Shown: in pieces, positions 17,101 to 26,604 of the stretch | Numbering within the stretch: the first letter of the stretch is position 1 | Layout: each line of letters begins with the position of its first letter | DNA from: an uncultured Winogradskyella sp. | GTDB lineage: Bacteria; Bacteroidota; Bacteroidia; Flavobacteriales; Flavobacteriaceae | Direction of reading: 5' to 3' | Assembly (NCBI RefSeq): GCF_937958655.1 | Contig: NZ_CALGNH010000045.1 | Span: forward strand, 1-48,003 | DNA length: 48,003 bases | Translations under genes and position numbers: made by a program | Notes under the pieces: generated by a model | Database searches by the model: none | The model's input: the letters and a program-made list of their open reading frames with translations, nothing else | What the model was told of the DNA's origin: nothing

Positions 17101-17458
17101 ACCAACGCTTATCGCCTTTAATACCAGAATCTATCGTAATATCTTTAAACTGTAAATTTCCGTTATTGAGGTACAGTTTATTCTCTACCCTATTACCAGT
17201 AAAAAAGAGATCCGTTAAACCATCGTTGTTAATATCGCCTGCTGAAACACCTCCGCCCATATAGATGTATGGGTAGGTAAAGTAATTTAAGGTATCGTTT
17301 TCTACTAAGGTATTTTCAAAATTTATATTAGTATCTTCTGGTTTTAACTGAAAGAATATTTTTTCTTCATGCGTCTTAACAACTTCTGTTTGTTGGACTT
17401 CATTACTACAACCAAAAAGCATTAAAACAGCAGTTATACCTAAAATATTTCTAATCAT
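14141..17458 (-). CDS. Large FG-GAP/VCBS-repeat lipoprotein with ASPIC/UnbV domain
   Basis: 1105 aa, lipobox LFGC (Cys about 17), so probably outer-membrane anchored. About fourteen 'D.(N/D).DG..D' calcium-binding repeats are visible (DINNDGLTD, DVNGDGLMD, DFDNDGDLD and others), in two blocks of roughly 65-480 and 645-1060, consistent with two beta-propellers of integrin type. Between them, about 510-590, lies an ASPIC/UnbV domain (LTLSRGFQSSVAPRIHFGLG, VVKWPNGNVQTL). CRTAC1-like proteins of this kind often sit beside SusCD pairs in marine Bacteroidota. They are thought to bind glycans, or to be enzymes of unknown type. No catalytic residues can be named. It follows susD but is separated from it by a terminator hairpin. 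Confidence 0.85.
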   Translation of the reverse strand: MIRNILGITAVLMLFGCSNEVQQTEVVKTHEEKIFFQLKPEDTNINFENTLVENDTLNYFTYPYIYMGGGVSAGDINNDGLTDLFFTGNRVENKLYLNNGNLQFKDITIDSGIKGDKRWYTGTVMADVNGDGLMDIYCLVAGQSGNKKNQLFINKGDNTFEEQAASFGLDDEGNSVDATFFDFDNDGDLDVYVANYPITPFEYNSYNYKMRMDRVTALETDNLYRNDGSRFTKITEASGVKLYSLSLSVTASDLNEDGWPDLYISNDFGTPDCLYINQKDGTFENEIKNATAHTSFYGMGVDIADFNNDGHFDIVQMDMDAASNRRSKANMASMNPELFSNLERVGFHYQFMQNALQLNSGYNHKGIPKFKDISRLAGVSSTDWSWAPLLADFNNDGFKDLFVSNGTRREINNKDYFNSLKGEKKHKDSLLKKSLRIPSEAIENYVFKNNGDLTFTKSNSIWGVEDKGFSNGAVYVDLDNDGDLELVTNNIDSKVSVFKNTSSETNNYITVDLKGTDKNTHGLGSKVHIYHGNMHQLQELTLSRGFQSSVAPRIHFGLGKANIIDSLVVKWPNGNVQTLTQLSVNTNLVLEEKLAKAKVVNNNVAETLFRSLKDTLALYKHKENIYDDFKNEILLPHKTSQFGPGLSVGDLNGDGLDDFYIGAASKYPGGLFYQNSDGSFEQQKFKILLQDRNHEDIGSLIFDADNDGDNDLYIVSGGNEFKTNSPFLQDRLYINDGKGQLTKSKSALPRMFESGGRVYACDYDKDGDLDLFVGGRLIPGNYPFPATSFILENVSKPGFPKFQNVTNKLVSGFNKLGMVTSAQWLDYDNDGWQDLAVTGEWMDVRVFKNKNGSSFKEVTETLGLNDTTGWWFSLSANDIDNDGDIDLIAGNLGDNYKYKANGKETFDVFLNDFDGNRTNDIVLSYYNDGKQYPVRGRECSSQQMPSIKKKFKNYDEFSTATLIDVYDENKLNSSIHYQVSSFKSAIFYNENGKFKRYDLPEMAQIAPTNQILVSDFDKDGIKDIVLGGNLFASEVETPRADAGHGLFLKGNKDTTFTALGAKETGLFMDGDVKDFAEITVKGKPYILVANNSDFLNFIALNTTIK

Positions 17459-17517
17459 TGCATTGTAAGTTTTTATTATAAAGATAAAAAATATCGATTA
17501 AGACGTATGTTAAAAAT

Positions 17518-17547
17518 AAATGAGCGAAAACTAATTTTCGCTCATTT
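17518..17547 (-). terminator. Terminator or attenuator after susD
   Basis: AAATGAGCGAAAA (17518-17530) pairs perfectly with TTTTCGCTCATTT (17535-17547) around a 4-nt loop. Read on the minus strand the hairpin is followed by a T-rich run. It lies 25 bp beyond the susD stop and about 60 bp before the FG-GAP gene start. It may end most susCD transcripts and set a lower level for the downstream genes. Confidence 0.7.
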
Positions 17548-17572
17548 AAAGATAACTCAACTGTTATTAATT

Positions 17573-19117
17573 TTAATATCCAGGATTTTGGTCGCTACCA
17601 CTTATCATAGGATTGGCATCAATCGCAATTTGCGGTATAGGCATCACACGATGTACTGACGGATCAAAATTTCTTGTAAGCTGTAAATCGGGATTATCAA
17701 AGTTTTGATCTGGAAAAACTGATAGCTCTTGATCGTCTAAATTCCAGCGCACAAGGTCATCAAAACGTTGTTGCTCTCCACAGAGTTCCACCAAGCGCTC
17801 GTGCACTATGGCATTAAATACCTGATCTGGCGTATTCACAGGAAACCCTCGGGCATCCATGGTTGCAGTACCGTAATTTGGCATCTCAGCACGATCTCTT
17901 ACCATATTTAACAAATCTATAGCTGGTTGTAAATTACTAGGATTTAAATTTAACTCTACTTCAGCTCTCATTAATAGAACGTCAGCATATCTCATAATCC
18001 TTACATTAACACCACTATTCTCTGACACATTTACATCATCATATAATTGCGAAAATTTATACCATACAGGTCCACCTACACATCCTGGGCATGGAAACTG
18101 AAATGCGTTACCTGGTCCATAACTATTTTCACTATCAATAAGTATGGCTGAATCTAACCTAGGATCATCTTGCTCAAACTCTTCAATAATTTTTGTGGAC
18201 GGTCTTGCATTGGCCCAACCTGTATAATCTTGTGAATGAAAAGTCACTTCAGAAGTACCAACACCTGTTTGTGCCCATCGTTCTGATTCTGTCCCTACTT
18301 CACCGTTATACCCGATTTCGAACATGGACTCGTCGTTATGCTCACCAGACTCACTAAAATTATCGTTATATTGATCTAATGGCAACAAACTATGATTTAC
18401 AACATTATCAAAAGCTGTTTTAGCCTGTGGATATAGTTCTCTATGTAAATATACTTTTCCTAACATAGCATAAGCAGCCTCTTGTGTTACACGACCAACA
18501 TCTGTTATTCCTTTAGCCCAAGTTAATTGTGTTGATAATTCTAAATCCGCAATAATTTGCTCGTATACTTGATCTTCAGTTGCTCTTGGCTTTGGCTCTA
18601 ATTGTGTTGCTAAATCCACGTTTAAAGGAACACCTCCAAAACGTTTAACCAAATGATAAAAATATAAGGCTCTTAAATAATAGGCTTGACCCAGTGCATT
18701 ATCAACATCCTCTTCATTAAAGTTTGATGCGGCTGCATTAGTTCTCATACGTTCCTCATTACCAATTACAAAGTTACAAGCACCAATACCATTAAAGCAA
18801 GCTGTCCAATATTGTGCTATGTTATCTAAAGTCGCATTAAATTCAAAGCGATTATAAGGAGCATAATTTGGATCTCCACTAGACACTACCTCGTCTGACA
18901 TAGCATCTGGAAACACATAGCCGATACGTTGATATAAGGTCTGAAATTGATTATAACTCGCATTTACCGCTGCTTCCACCTGATCTAAAGATTCAAAGAA
19001 AATCTCTGGATTTAATTCATTCGTGTTTTCTACAGGTACATCTTCATCACATGTTACGACTAACATCATACATACCAATGCTAAGTACCTTAAAACGTTA
19101 TTACTACTTTTTTTCAT
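17573..19117 (-). CDS. susD: SusD/RagB-family nutrient uptake outer-membrane lipoprotein
   Basis: 514 aa. The N-terminus carries a lipoprotein signal (lipobox VVTC, Cys about 23). Residues about 30-135 show the SusD N-terminal tetratricopeptide-like helices (FESLDQVEAAVNASYNQFQTLYQR, LGQAYYLRALYFYHLVKRFGGVPL, the last being a strong RagB/SusD signature). The C-terminal half has IMRYADVLLMRAEVELNLN and VHERLVELCGEQQRFDDLVRW, both typical. SusD proteins cap the SusC channel at the cell surface and hold the oligosaccharide. It begins 19 bp after the susC stop, the standard pair. The ligand is presumably the product of the local GH10/GH5 enzymes. Confidence 0.96.
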   Translation of the reverse strand: MKKSSNNVLRYLALVCMMLVVTCDEDVPVENTNELNPEIFFESLDQVEAAVNASYNQFQTLYQRIGYVFPDAMSDEVVSSGDPNYAPYNRFEFNATLDNIAQYWTACFNGIGACNFVIGNEERMRTNAAASNFNEEDVDNALGQAYYLRALYFYHLVKRFGGVPLNVDLATQLEPKPRATEDQVYEQIIADLELSTQLTWAKGITDVGRVTQEAAYAMLGKVYLHRELYPQAKTAFDNVVNHSLLPLDQYNDNFSESGEHNDESMFEIGYNGEVGTESERWAQTGVGTSEVTFHSQDYTGWANARPSTKIIEEFEQDDPRLDSAILIDSENSYGPGNAFQFPCPGCVGGPVWYKFSQLYDDVNVSENSGVNVRIMRYADVLLMRAEVELNLNPSNLQPAIDLLNMVRDRAEMPNYGTATMDARGFPVNTPDQVFNAIVHERLVELCGEQQRFDDLVRWNLDDQELSVFPDQNFDNPDLQLTRNFDPSVHRVMPIPQIAIDANPMISGSDQNPGY

Positions 19118-19136
19118 ATCGATAATTTTATGTCAA

Positions 19137-22100
19137 TTAAAATTCTATTTGAATACCACTTAATACGGTTATTGGCCTAGGTTGTGCACTTCTATCAATA
19201 CCTAAACCTGCCACCAATCCTGACGCATTATAAAATGGCGCAATTTCAGGATCTAAACCAGTATAATTAGTTAATGTTAATAAATTTTGCCCCTGTATGT
19301 AGATTCTGAATTTCTTTACAAATCCATTACCAGATTTATTAATCATGTTTTGAGGAAACGTGTAACCCACAGTTGCATTTCTTAATCTAAGATACGACGC
19401 ATCTTCTACAAAACGAGTAGAAATTTCATTATTTATATTATTACCAAATCTAAATCTAGGAATATCTGTAATATCCCCAGGGTTTTGCCATCTGCGTAAC
19501 ACTCTTGTACCATAATTAAGGCCGTTATCTAAGCCTTCTAAATAATAGATATTACTATTTAAGGCATCTACTCCTTGCACACCATTAAATAGAACATTAA
19601 AATCCCATCCTTTGTACTCTGCTCTAAGATTTACAGCATACGTAAAATCTGGATTAGGATCTCCGATAACAGCTCTATCCTCTAAAGTTATAGTACCATC
19701 TTCATTAAGGTCTCTATATCTTACATCACCAGGTTGCACTGGCACCGCAGCTTGAGAGTTGTTAGGTAATTCTGCATCTATCTGTGCTTGCGTAGAATAA
19801 ACACCATCAGCTACTAAACCAAAGAAATGGTAAGGTGCCTCTCCAACAGCCAATCTGTTTATTGGATTAGCAAAAGGTGGATTTAACCTTGCTAATTCAA
19901 TAGGCTCGCCTGTACTTCCTAATCCTTGTACTTCATTTCTTGCTGTACTTAAATTTGACCAAAAGTTCCATTTAAAATCACCTTCATAATCATTGTAACC
20001 TAAAGTAAATTCAAAACCATCTACCAATACATCACCTACGTTACGTATTACTGCAACTCCACCTAAATTGTTACCAAGTATACCTGCAGAAGGTTGAATT
20101 TCTTCACCAAAAATCAAATCGTTACTTTCATTTCTATAATAATCTACGCTAAACTGTACTTTATCATAAAACAATCCTAAACTAAGCCCATAATTTTGCT
20201 TAATTTGGGTTTCCCACCTTATGTTTGGATTCGCTGCCCTGTTAGGTGTAATTCCTGGTACGGTTTCATCGCCTATTGATACTGGAGTATTAACCCCTAA
20301 TGTTGGTAAAAATAAATTTACCTGATTACCTGTTCTATTATTACCTGTTTCACCATAACTCGCTCTTAATTTGAGTGTGTTAATGGCTTCTATATCAAAA
20401 AAGGACTCGTTAGACACATTCCATCCTGCAGATGCCGATAAAAACCAATCTGTTGCATTTTCTGGTGAAAACCTTGAAGAAGTATCGCGTCTACCAGAGG
20501 CACCAAATGAATAACGATCATCGTATTCGTAACCTCCAATAAAAACAATAGAATTTAAGTTTTCTGGCACAGAAAACGATGTTGCTCTAGCATTAGGTGA
20601 AAATGCTTCAGGTATTGCCGAAGACACTTCATTGTTATCTGAAATTGAAGCTGATTCTAATTTTATTTTTGTTTGTTCTAAAGATGCCGAAGCATTAATG
20701 GCATGTTTGCCATACGTTTTATCAAAAGCAAGCGTATTGGTAAATATAGTTTGCCCAAACGTTTGTCTATCTTTTCTAATAAAATTTATAGGATTCTCAA
20801 AACGGCCTCCAGATTCTTCAAAAGACCTAATTTGAATATCTCGAAGTGTTAAATTTGTATCTAAACCTAATTGAGATCTAAAGGTTAATCCATCAGTTAT
20901 TTTAAATTTAGCAAATACACTACCAATTAAAGATGTAAAACGTGTAAGATTATCTTGATTATCTTGAATTCTTATTTGATTACGAGAATCATTAAGATCA
21001 CCAGAGCCTGTTCCTCCGAAAAGTCCATTTTCTCTTATTGGCACATAAGGAGCTTGTCCTATAATATTCTGAAAAGGATCTCTACCCCCTTCAAATTCCG
21101 GGAATACAGTTTCACTAAAACCTAAAGACATTGTTTGTCCTATAGCTAACCAATCTGTTACTTTAGCATCTGTACTTAAATTCACCGTGGTTCGTTCAAA
21201 ACCAGTTTCTATAAATACACCATCTTGTACTAATCTAGATAAGCCAAGGTTGTATTTTGCTTTTTCAGTACCACCATTAACGTTAAAGCTAATATTGTAC
21301 ATTGGTGCTTGTCTAAAATAAGCATCTTGCCAATCTGTATCTATACCATTGCCATCAAAAAGTGGATTGTCATTAACACGCTCTATAGGGAAATCTGGCC
21401 CACCATTTTGACCTGCTAATGCATTGACCTCTCTAAGAAACTGAATATATTGCTCTGTGTTTAACAGATCGTATCTTCTATTAAATTCTTGAATCCCTGT
21501 AGTGGCTTGTAAATTAAACGAAACTTTACCTGCTCTACCTTTTTTTGTCGTAATTAATACTACACCATTAGTACCTCTAGATCCGTATACGGCCAAAGAT
21601 GCAGCATCTTTTAATATATCTACTTTTTCAACACTTCCTAAGTCTAAACTATTAATACTATTTGTAAATACACCATCTACAACGTAAAGTGGAGTACCAT
21701 CTCCAAAGGTATTAACACCACGTATTTGTATTAATGTTTGTGATCCTGGTGTTCCGCCATTGGTAATATTAACACCAGCTGCTCTTCCTTGCAGTGCCTG
21801 CCCAAGATCTGCTGTAGGGAATTCGCTTAAATCTTCAGCACTTACAACAGCTACAGATGTGTTTTTTGGCTTACCGTACGTTACAATGACTACTTCATCT
21901 AAACCCAAGGTATCCTCAAGAAGCGAGACATTAATTTCGCTTTGGCCTGAGTAAACAACTTCCCTTGTTTTAAATCCTACATAAGAAAATACGATAACGT
22001 CTCCATTGGTCACTTTTTCAATAGTATACTTTCCTTGAAAATCTGTAACACTTCCTTTACTAGTACCCTTAATAATTACCGATGCTCCCGGTAATGGTCC

Positions 22101-22193
22101 GTCATCCGTAGTTACCATACCAGTAACTGATTGCCCTATTGCCTTGTTTGCAAAGATCAATAGAAAAACAATGATTAATTTTTTTAAATTCAT
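19137..22193 (-). CDS. susC: SusC/RagA-family TonB-dependent outer-membrane transporter
   Basis: 1018 aa. Signal peptide about 1-20 (ending KAIGQ). A carboxypeptidase-regulatory-like domain spans about 22-95 (GPLPGASVIIKGTSKGSVTDFQGKYTI). A TonB-box-like LDEVVIVTYG lies near 98-107. The plug (about 115-230) contains ALQGRAAGVNI, IRGVNTFGDGTPLYVVDGV and VEKVDILKDAASLAVYGSRGTNGVVLITTKKG. The rest is the 22-strand barrel, ending in Phe as expected for barrel insertion. It imports oligosaccharides in complex with the adjacent SusD. A direct repeat that may be the HTCS operator lies at 22311-22338, about 117 bp upstream of the start, which suggests induction by the neighbouring HTCS. Confidence 0.97.
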   Translation of the reverse strand: MNLKKLIIVFLLIFANKAIGQSVTGMVTTDDGPLPGASVIIKGTSKGSVTDFQGKYTIEKVTNGDVIVFSYVGFKTREVVYSGQSEINVSLLEDTLGLDEVVIVTYGKPKNTSVAVVSAEDLSEFPTADLGQALQGRAAGVNITNGGTPGSQTLIQIRGVNTFGDGTPLYVVDGVFTNSINSLDLGSVEKVDILKDAASLAVYGSRGTNGVVLITTKKGRAGKVSFNLQATTGIQEFNRRYDLLNTEQYIQFLREVNALAGQNGGPDFPIERVNDNPLFDGNGIDTDWQDAYFRQAPMYNISFNVNGGTEKAKYNLGLSRLVQDGVFIETGFERTTVNLSTDAKVTDWLAIGQTMSLGFSETVFPEFEGGRDPFQNIIGQAPYVPIRENGLFGGTGSGDLNDSRNQIRIQDNQDNLTRFTSLIGSVFAKFKITDGLTFRSQLGLDTNLTLRDIQIRSFEESGGRFENPINFIRKDRQTFGQTIFTNTLAFDKTYGKHAINASASLEQTKIKLESASISDNNEVSSAIPEAFSPNARATSFSVPENLNSIVFIGGYEYDDRYSFGASGRRDTSSRFSPENATDWFLSASAGWNVSNESFFDIEAINTLKLRASYGETGNNRTGNQVNLFLPTLGVNTPVSIGDETVPGITPNRAANPNIRWETQIKQNYGLSLGLFYDKVQFSVDYYRNESNDLIFGEEIQPSAGILGNNLGGVAVIRNVGDVLVDGFEFTLGYNDYEGDFKWNFWSNLSTARNEVQGLGSTGEPIELARLNPPFANPINRLAVGEAPYHFFGLVADGVYSTQAQIDAELPNNSQAAVPVQPGDVRYRDLNEDGTITLEDRAVIGDPNPDFTYAVNLRAEYKGWDFNVLFNGVQGVDALNSNIYYLEGLDNGLNYGTRVLRRWQNPGDITDIPRFRFGNNINNEISTRFVEDASYLRLRNATVGYTFPQNMINKSGNGFVKKFRIYIQGQNLLTLTNYTGLDPEIAPFYNASGLVAGLGIDRSAQPRPITVLSGIQIEF

Positions 22194-22273
22194 TTCTTAA
22201 AATTAGTTTTAGAATTTGTTAGCTTTAAAAATTGGATGACCATAATGTCTCCACTTAACTATTAATTGACGTG

Positions 22274-22280
22274 CAAGTTA
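22274..22280 (-). promoter_or_regulatory. Candidate -7 element of susC
   Basis: On the minus strand TAACTTG starts 31 bp downstream of the direct repeat at 22311-22338. It differs from TAnnTTTG by one missing T. The matching offset at the GH5 gene is the main reason for listing it. Confidence 0.3.
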
Positions 22281-22310
22281 AATTTCAATACAATTTAAGC
22301 ATAATATATT

Positions 22311-22338
22311 TGATGCAATAATTGTGTCATATGTTGCA
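22311..22338 (-). promoter_or_regulatory. Candidate HTCS operator upstream of susC
   Basis: On the minus strand TGCAACA (22338-22332) is followed, 21 bp start to start, by TGCATCA (22317-22311), facing susC. The same pattern occurs at 26605-26632 and 11813-11840. The site lies in the 231-bp gap between the HTCS stop and susC, which holds no gene. Confidence 0.55.
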
Positions 22339-22424
22339 TTTAATAAAAAGCTTAATGTTTACTTAGAGTTTTAACATTTTGCAAAAGGATTCTTTTTTTA
22401 TCAAATGCTTTAAAGCTATTTAAT

Positions 22425-25400
22425 TTACTTTTTCCGTTTTGGTAATTCACCAAATTGCTTTTTGTAACATACTGTAAAGTAAGACGCCGATAAAAACCCT
22501 ACTTTATGAGCCACCTCGCTAACATTTAAATTTTTGTTGTTTTCAAACATTGTTTTAGATCGCTCTAACCTTATTCTTCTAATAAATGCAACAGGCGATA
22601 ATCCTGTTAGGTTTTTTATTTTTCTGTAAACTTGGCTACGGCTCAGACAAAGATGAGAGGATAGTGTTTCAACATTTAACGCTGTGTTTTCTATATTATC
22701 TTGTATATAACTCATTACACGTTGAATAAAATCATTATCCAAGTTTACGCCATCCGCATTATCCTTTTCCTCTTGTATTACATTGGTATTGGTATGCTTA
22801 AACATGCGCGTCTTTTTTAGGAGTAGTTGCTCTAAAATAACTTTAAGCTCCTTAGTGTCAAAAGGCTTTACAAGGTATGCTTCTGCACCTGACTCTAATC
22901 CTTTTATTCTGTCTTTGGTTAGATCTTTAGCCGTAAGCATAACGATTGGTATTTGACTTAGATTTGGATCTGATTTCACTTTTTTACTGAAGTCTAAACC
23001 GTCCATAACAGGCATTATTACATCTGTTATAATAATATCTGGACGATGTTCTATGGCTTTAAACCAGCCTTCTTGTCCATCATTGGCAATGACTAAATCA
23101 TAATCTTGCTCTAGTATAGAAATGAGGTAATCTTGAAGATCCACATTATCCTCTACTATAAGCAACTTCTTTTTAATTTGCTTTTTTGATAGTAAATCTT
23201 CTATTTTATATGGGTTGATTTGATTTTCTAATTGCGACTTACTTAATAATTCTTCATTATTTTTACTAAATGAAGAATCTAAATCCTCTAAATATTTTTT
23301 ATCGCGTGGTAAAAAGATTTTAAATACCGACCCTTTACCAAGTTCACTATCTACCTCTACTATACCTTTATGGAGTTTAACAAAACTTTGCACCATCTCT
23401 AAACCAACACCTGTGCTCCCGTAGTAGGATTTATTTAGTTCACTGATTTGATAAAACCGCTCAAATATTTTTTTATAATCTTTTTGATCTATACCTGGAC
23501 CATTATCCTTTACACTTATTTCTATTACAGGTACCGCATTGTTCTTATCTACTAGAGGCAGTATTCTACTTTTATTAGCATAAATTTTAACAAGTATACG
23601 CCCTTTATTAGGTGTTACTTTAAAAGCATTAGATAAGAGATTAAATAAAATTTTACCTAACAAACCGTTATCTGCCCAAATTTCTAGATTAACATCTTCG
23701 TATTTTAAGTCTAATTGTATAGATCTTCGATTTGATTCTTCATTAAAAAAACTAAGTATGTTCTTAACATTGTTAACTACATTAAATTCACTTAATTTAA
23801 GTTGCAGTTTATTAGATTGTAATTTTCTAAAATCCATAAGTTCGTTAATCAATCGAGATAGACGCTCTGCATTTTTATGAATAATTTGATATTTCTGGCT
23901 TACTGATTTAGAAAAACGACCGTCATCTAATTCTATTAAATCTTTTATGGGATTAATGATCAGCGTCAGCGGAGTCCGAAACTCATGCGAAATATTTGTA
24001 AAAAATTGAAGCTTTTGCTGCTGGAGTTCGACTTTTTGTTTTCTCCGTTCTCGTTCTAAACGGTAAGTGTTTCTCTCACTAATACGCTTTTTATAATAGA
24101 ACATAACGGCATAAATGGCTAAAACTAATAAGAGCATATATAATAAATAGGCCCATATAGTCTTCCACCATGGTGGTAAAACATTAATCTTCAAAATTGT
24201 AGAGGCTTCATTCCATAAATTATCGTTATTAGATACTTTTAGCTTAAATCTGTAATTACCAGATTCTAAATTTGTATATGTAGCGCTTGTTTTTGAGCCT
24301 ACATAGTTCCAGTTTTCATCAAATCCGTCTAAAAAATAGGCGTATTGATTCTTTTCTGGTCGTGTGTAGCTTATAGCTTCATAATCTATGGTGAGCACTG
24401 TTTGATCGTGTTGCAGTGTAATAACACCCAAATCTCTGTCATAACTAAAAAGGCTGTCTTTATCCTTATGATTTAACTTTTTATTAAATATTCTTACATC
24501 TTTAAGATAGGGCTTAGCTAAGTAAGGATTAGACTTAATATTTTGAGGTTCAATTGTATTTACACCACTCTTAGTACCAAGGTAAAGGACGTTATTATTG
24601 TCTTTGATCATGGCACGATCAATTAAGAAATTTTCTAACAATCCGTCGTATTTAGTAAACTGAATTACCTGTTTTAAATTACGATCAATTTTTAAAATAC
24701 CTTGCTTACTACTTAACCAAAGTTGATCCTTTACAGGTTCAAATATGGCATTAACGAAAGATAAGTCATAGTCTGCTAACTCAAACCGCTCAAAGCTTTC
24801 TTCACCTCTTTTGTAAGTAAACAAACCACCACCATTAGTACCACACCAAATGGTTCCGTCTTGAGTTTCGTATATTTCTAATATTCTACTAGAACTTGGA
24901 TGATCGGAGAATTTAGATAAAAGCCCCTCACTATGCGCTATAACATTAAATTGATTAACTTTAGGATTATCTATATGATATAGCCCAGAAGATGTCCCAA
25001 CCCACAAATAACCAGAGCTGTCATAATAAATAACTTTAACATCTTTATTTATAATTTCTGAATTTGTATAACGTATATCCGTTGGTATTTTTATTTTACC
25101 ATCAGCGCTATCATAATAATAAACACCTTCTAAAAAAGAGCCTATCCATACGTTTCCGTTAAGATCTTCTGTAAAGCATTGTACTTTATTAGTTTTAAGA
25201 ACGCCTTGGGTATTATTTTTATTAAAATTTAAAAATGTCTTTGTTCCTTTTTTTAACAAAAATATACCCTGTCCCCAGGTTGCTACCCACGTGTTGCCTT
25301 TACTGTCAATAAATATGTTTTCTATATATAAGTCTTTATTAAGCCCTTTATATTTAGAATTTAATGCTCCAAATACGTTTGTAACCTTATGAGTATTCGT

Positions 25401-26561
25401 ATCTAAAATGTCAATAGCATTTATCTGGGCAATCCATAATTCGTCATTAGTTTTAGCAAAAGCTTTTATATCATTTGTTAGAATACTGTTTTTAAAATCT
25501 TCTCTTTGTATGGATTTAAATTTACTATGATTTTGATCAAAAAACCCCAATCCATTCTCATAATAACCTAACCAAAGCCGATCCTCTTCATCTAGCAACA
25601 TAGACCATATAGAATCTGATCCTATACCCTTGGTGTTTTTAGCATTATATCTATAATACTGTATAAGCTCACCAGCCGCATTAAAAATAAAAAGACCTTC
25701 ATTTTCTAGAGCTACAAAAACGCTATTAACGTTGCTTATAATAGCCATTGTAGCACTTTCACCAATATTTAATTTAGAAAATTTTGTACGTGCATTTTTT
25801 AAATCACCTTTAAATGTTCCGCTCTTTAGCGTACCAACCCATAAATTTTCTTGCTTATCTAATTCTAAACGTGTTATTTGCTCAACTGAGTTACTGTTTT
25901 GTAGTGATATATGCTCAATTTGACCTTTTTCATAATAGCGCTCTAATTTAAGACCATCTGTTGTAGCTACATAAAGATTACCTTTGGTTGTAAATTTTAA
26001 ATCAGAAATGGTTTGACCAGAAAATCCATAATCCAATAACTTACAATTCTCAAGATCCAACTTTTTTATACCATCATAAGTCCCTACAAGTATCTCATCT
26101 TCATATTGGGAAAAACATAATACACCTTCATAGTTATTATTTAAATTTTCACCATTATATGCTTCAAATCTTTTAAATGAATTTTGATTTTCGTCATAAA
26201 AACACAACCCTGCATCCGTACCCACCCAAAGCTTCCCAGATTTATCTAAAAACAAAGCACTTATTGAATTACTATTGATACTATTTAAATTTTCAAGATC
26301 GTGCCTGTAGTAAGAATACGACTTTCCATTAAACCTGTATAATCCTGCTCCCTCCGTACCAATCCAAATAAATCCGTATTTATCTAAAACTAAGGCGGTA
26401 ATTGGGCGCTGAAAAATATTATTCTCTACAGAATTAAATTCTAAAGATGTATAATCTACCTGCGTCTGAGCACTCAATTTACCCAAACTAAGCGCGTATA
26501 GAAGCAGTAAGGTGCCTGTGAATTTCTTGAAGCGAAAAAAAGATGTTATATAATGTTGCAT
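22425..26561 (-). CDS. Hybrid two-component system regulator (sensor kinase, receiver and AraC DNA-binding domain)
   Basis: 1378 aa, typical of HTCS proteins. Order: signal peptide or anchor about 1-32; a periplasmic sensor of two-component-regulator propeller repeats about 45-700 (repeated WIGT.GAGL, LWVGTDAGL, LYLGTKSGV); a Y_Y_Y domain about 710-785; one membrane helix about 793-815; a HisKA with ISHEFRTPL (phospho-acceptor H859); a HATPase with NLLSNAFK and DNGPGI; a receiver with LLIVEDN and phospho-acceptor D1180 in ITDVIMPVMDG; and a C-terminal AraC helix-turn-helix (VETLSSHLCLSRSQVYRKI, FIRRIRLERSKTMFE). HTCS proteins sense oligosaccharides in the periplasm and activate their PUL. All phosphotransfer residues are present. 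It sits directly upstream of susC and is divergent from the lipoprotein-GH3 pair. Confidence 0.97.
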   Translation of the reverse strand: MQHYITSFFRFKKFTGTLLLLYALSLGKLSAQTQVDYTSLEFNSVENNIFQRPITALVLDKYGFIWIGTEGAGLYRFNGKSYSYYRHDLENLNSINSNSISALFLDKSGKLWVGTDAGLCFYDENQNSFKRFEAYNGENLNNNYEGVLCFSQYEDEILVGTYDGIKKLDLENCKLLDYGFSGQTISDLKFTTKGNLYVATTDGLKLERYYEKGQIEHISLQNSNSVEQITRLELDKQENLWVGTLKSGTFKGDLKNARTKFSKLNIGESATMAIISNVNSVFVALENEGLFIFNAAGELIQYYRYNAKNTKGIGSDSIWSMLLDEEDRLWLGYYENGLGFFDQNHSKFKSIQREDFKNSILTNDIKAFAKTNDELWIAQINAIDILDTNTHKVTNVFGALNSKYKGLNKDLYIENIFIDSKGNTWVATWGQGIFLLKKGTKTFLNFNKNNTQGVLKTNKVQCFTEDLNGNVWIGSFLEGVYYYDSADGKIKIPTDIRYTNSEIINKDVKVIYYDSSGYLWVGTSSGLYHIDNPKVNQFNVIAHSEGLLSKFSDHPSSSRILEIYETQDGTIWCGTNGGGLFTYKRGEESFERFELADYDLSFVNAIFEPVKDQLWLSSKQGILKIDRNLKQVIQFTKYDGLLENFLIDRAMIKDNNNVLYLGTKSGVNTIEPQNIKSNPYLAKPYLKDVRIFNKKLNHKDKDSLFSYDRDLGVITLQHDQTVLTIDYEAISYTRPEKNQYAYFLDGFDENWNYVGSKTSATYTNLESGNYRFKLKVSNNDNLWNEASTILKINVLPPWWKTIWAYLLYMLLLVLAIYAVMFYYKKRISERNTYRLERERRKQKVELQQQKLQFFTNISHEFRTPLTLIINPIKDLIELDDGRFSKSVSQKYQIIHKNAERLSRLINELMDFRKLQSNKLQLKLSEFNVVNNVKNILSFFNEESNRRSIQLDLKYEDVNLEIWADNGLLGKILFNLLSNAFKVTPNKGRILVKIYANKSRILPLVDKNNAVPVIEISVKDNGPGIDQKDYKKIFERFYQISELNKSYYGSTGVGLEMVQSFVKLHKGIVEVDSELGKGSVFKIFLPRDKKYLEDLDSSFSKNNEELLSKSQLENQINPYKIEDLLSKKQIKKKLLIVEDNVDLQDYLISILEQDYDLVIANDGQEGWFKAIEHRPDIIITDVIMPVMDGLDFSKKVKSDPNLSQIPIVMLTAKDLTKDRIKGLESGAEAYLVKPFDTKELKVILEQLLLKKTRMFKHTNTNVIQEEKDNADGVNLDNDFIQRVMSYIQDNIENTALNVETLSSHLCLSRSQVYRKIKNLTGLSPVAFIRRIRLERSKTMFENNKNLNVSEVAHKVGFLSASYFTVCYKKQFGELPKRKK

Positions 26562-26604
26562 AGAGGTTAAATAAAGAACATTTTAGGGTAAATAAAATAA
26601 ATTT

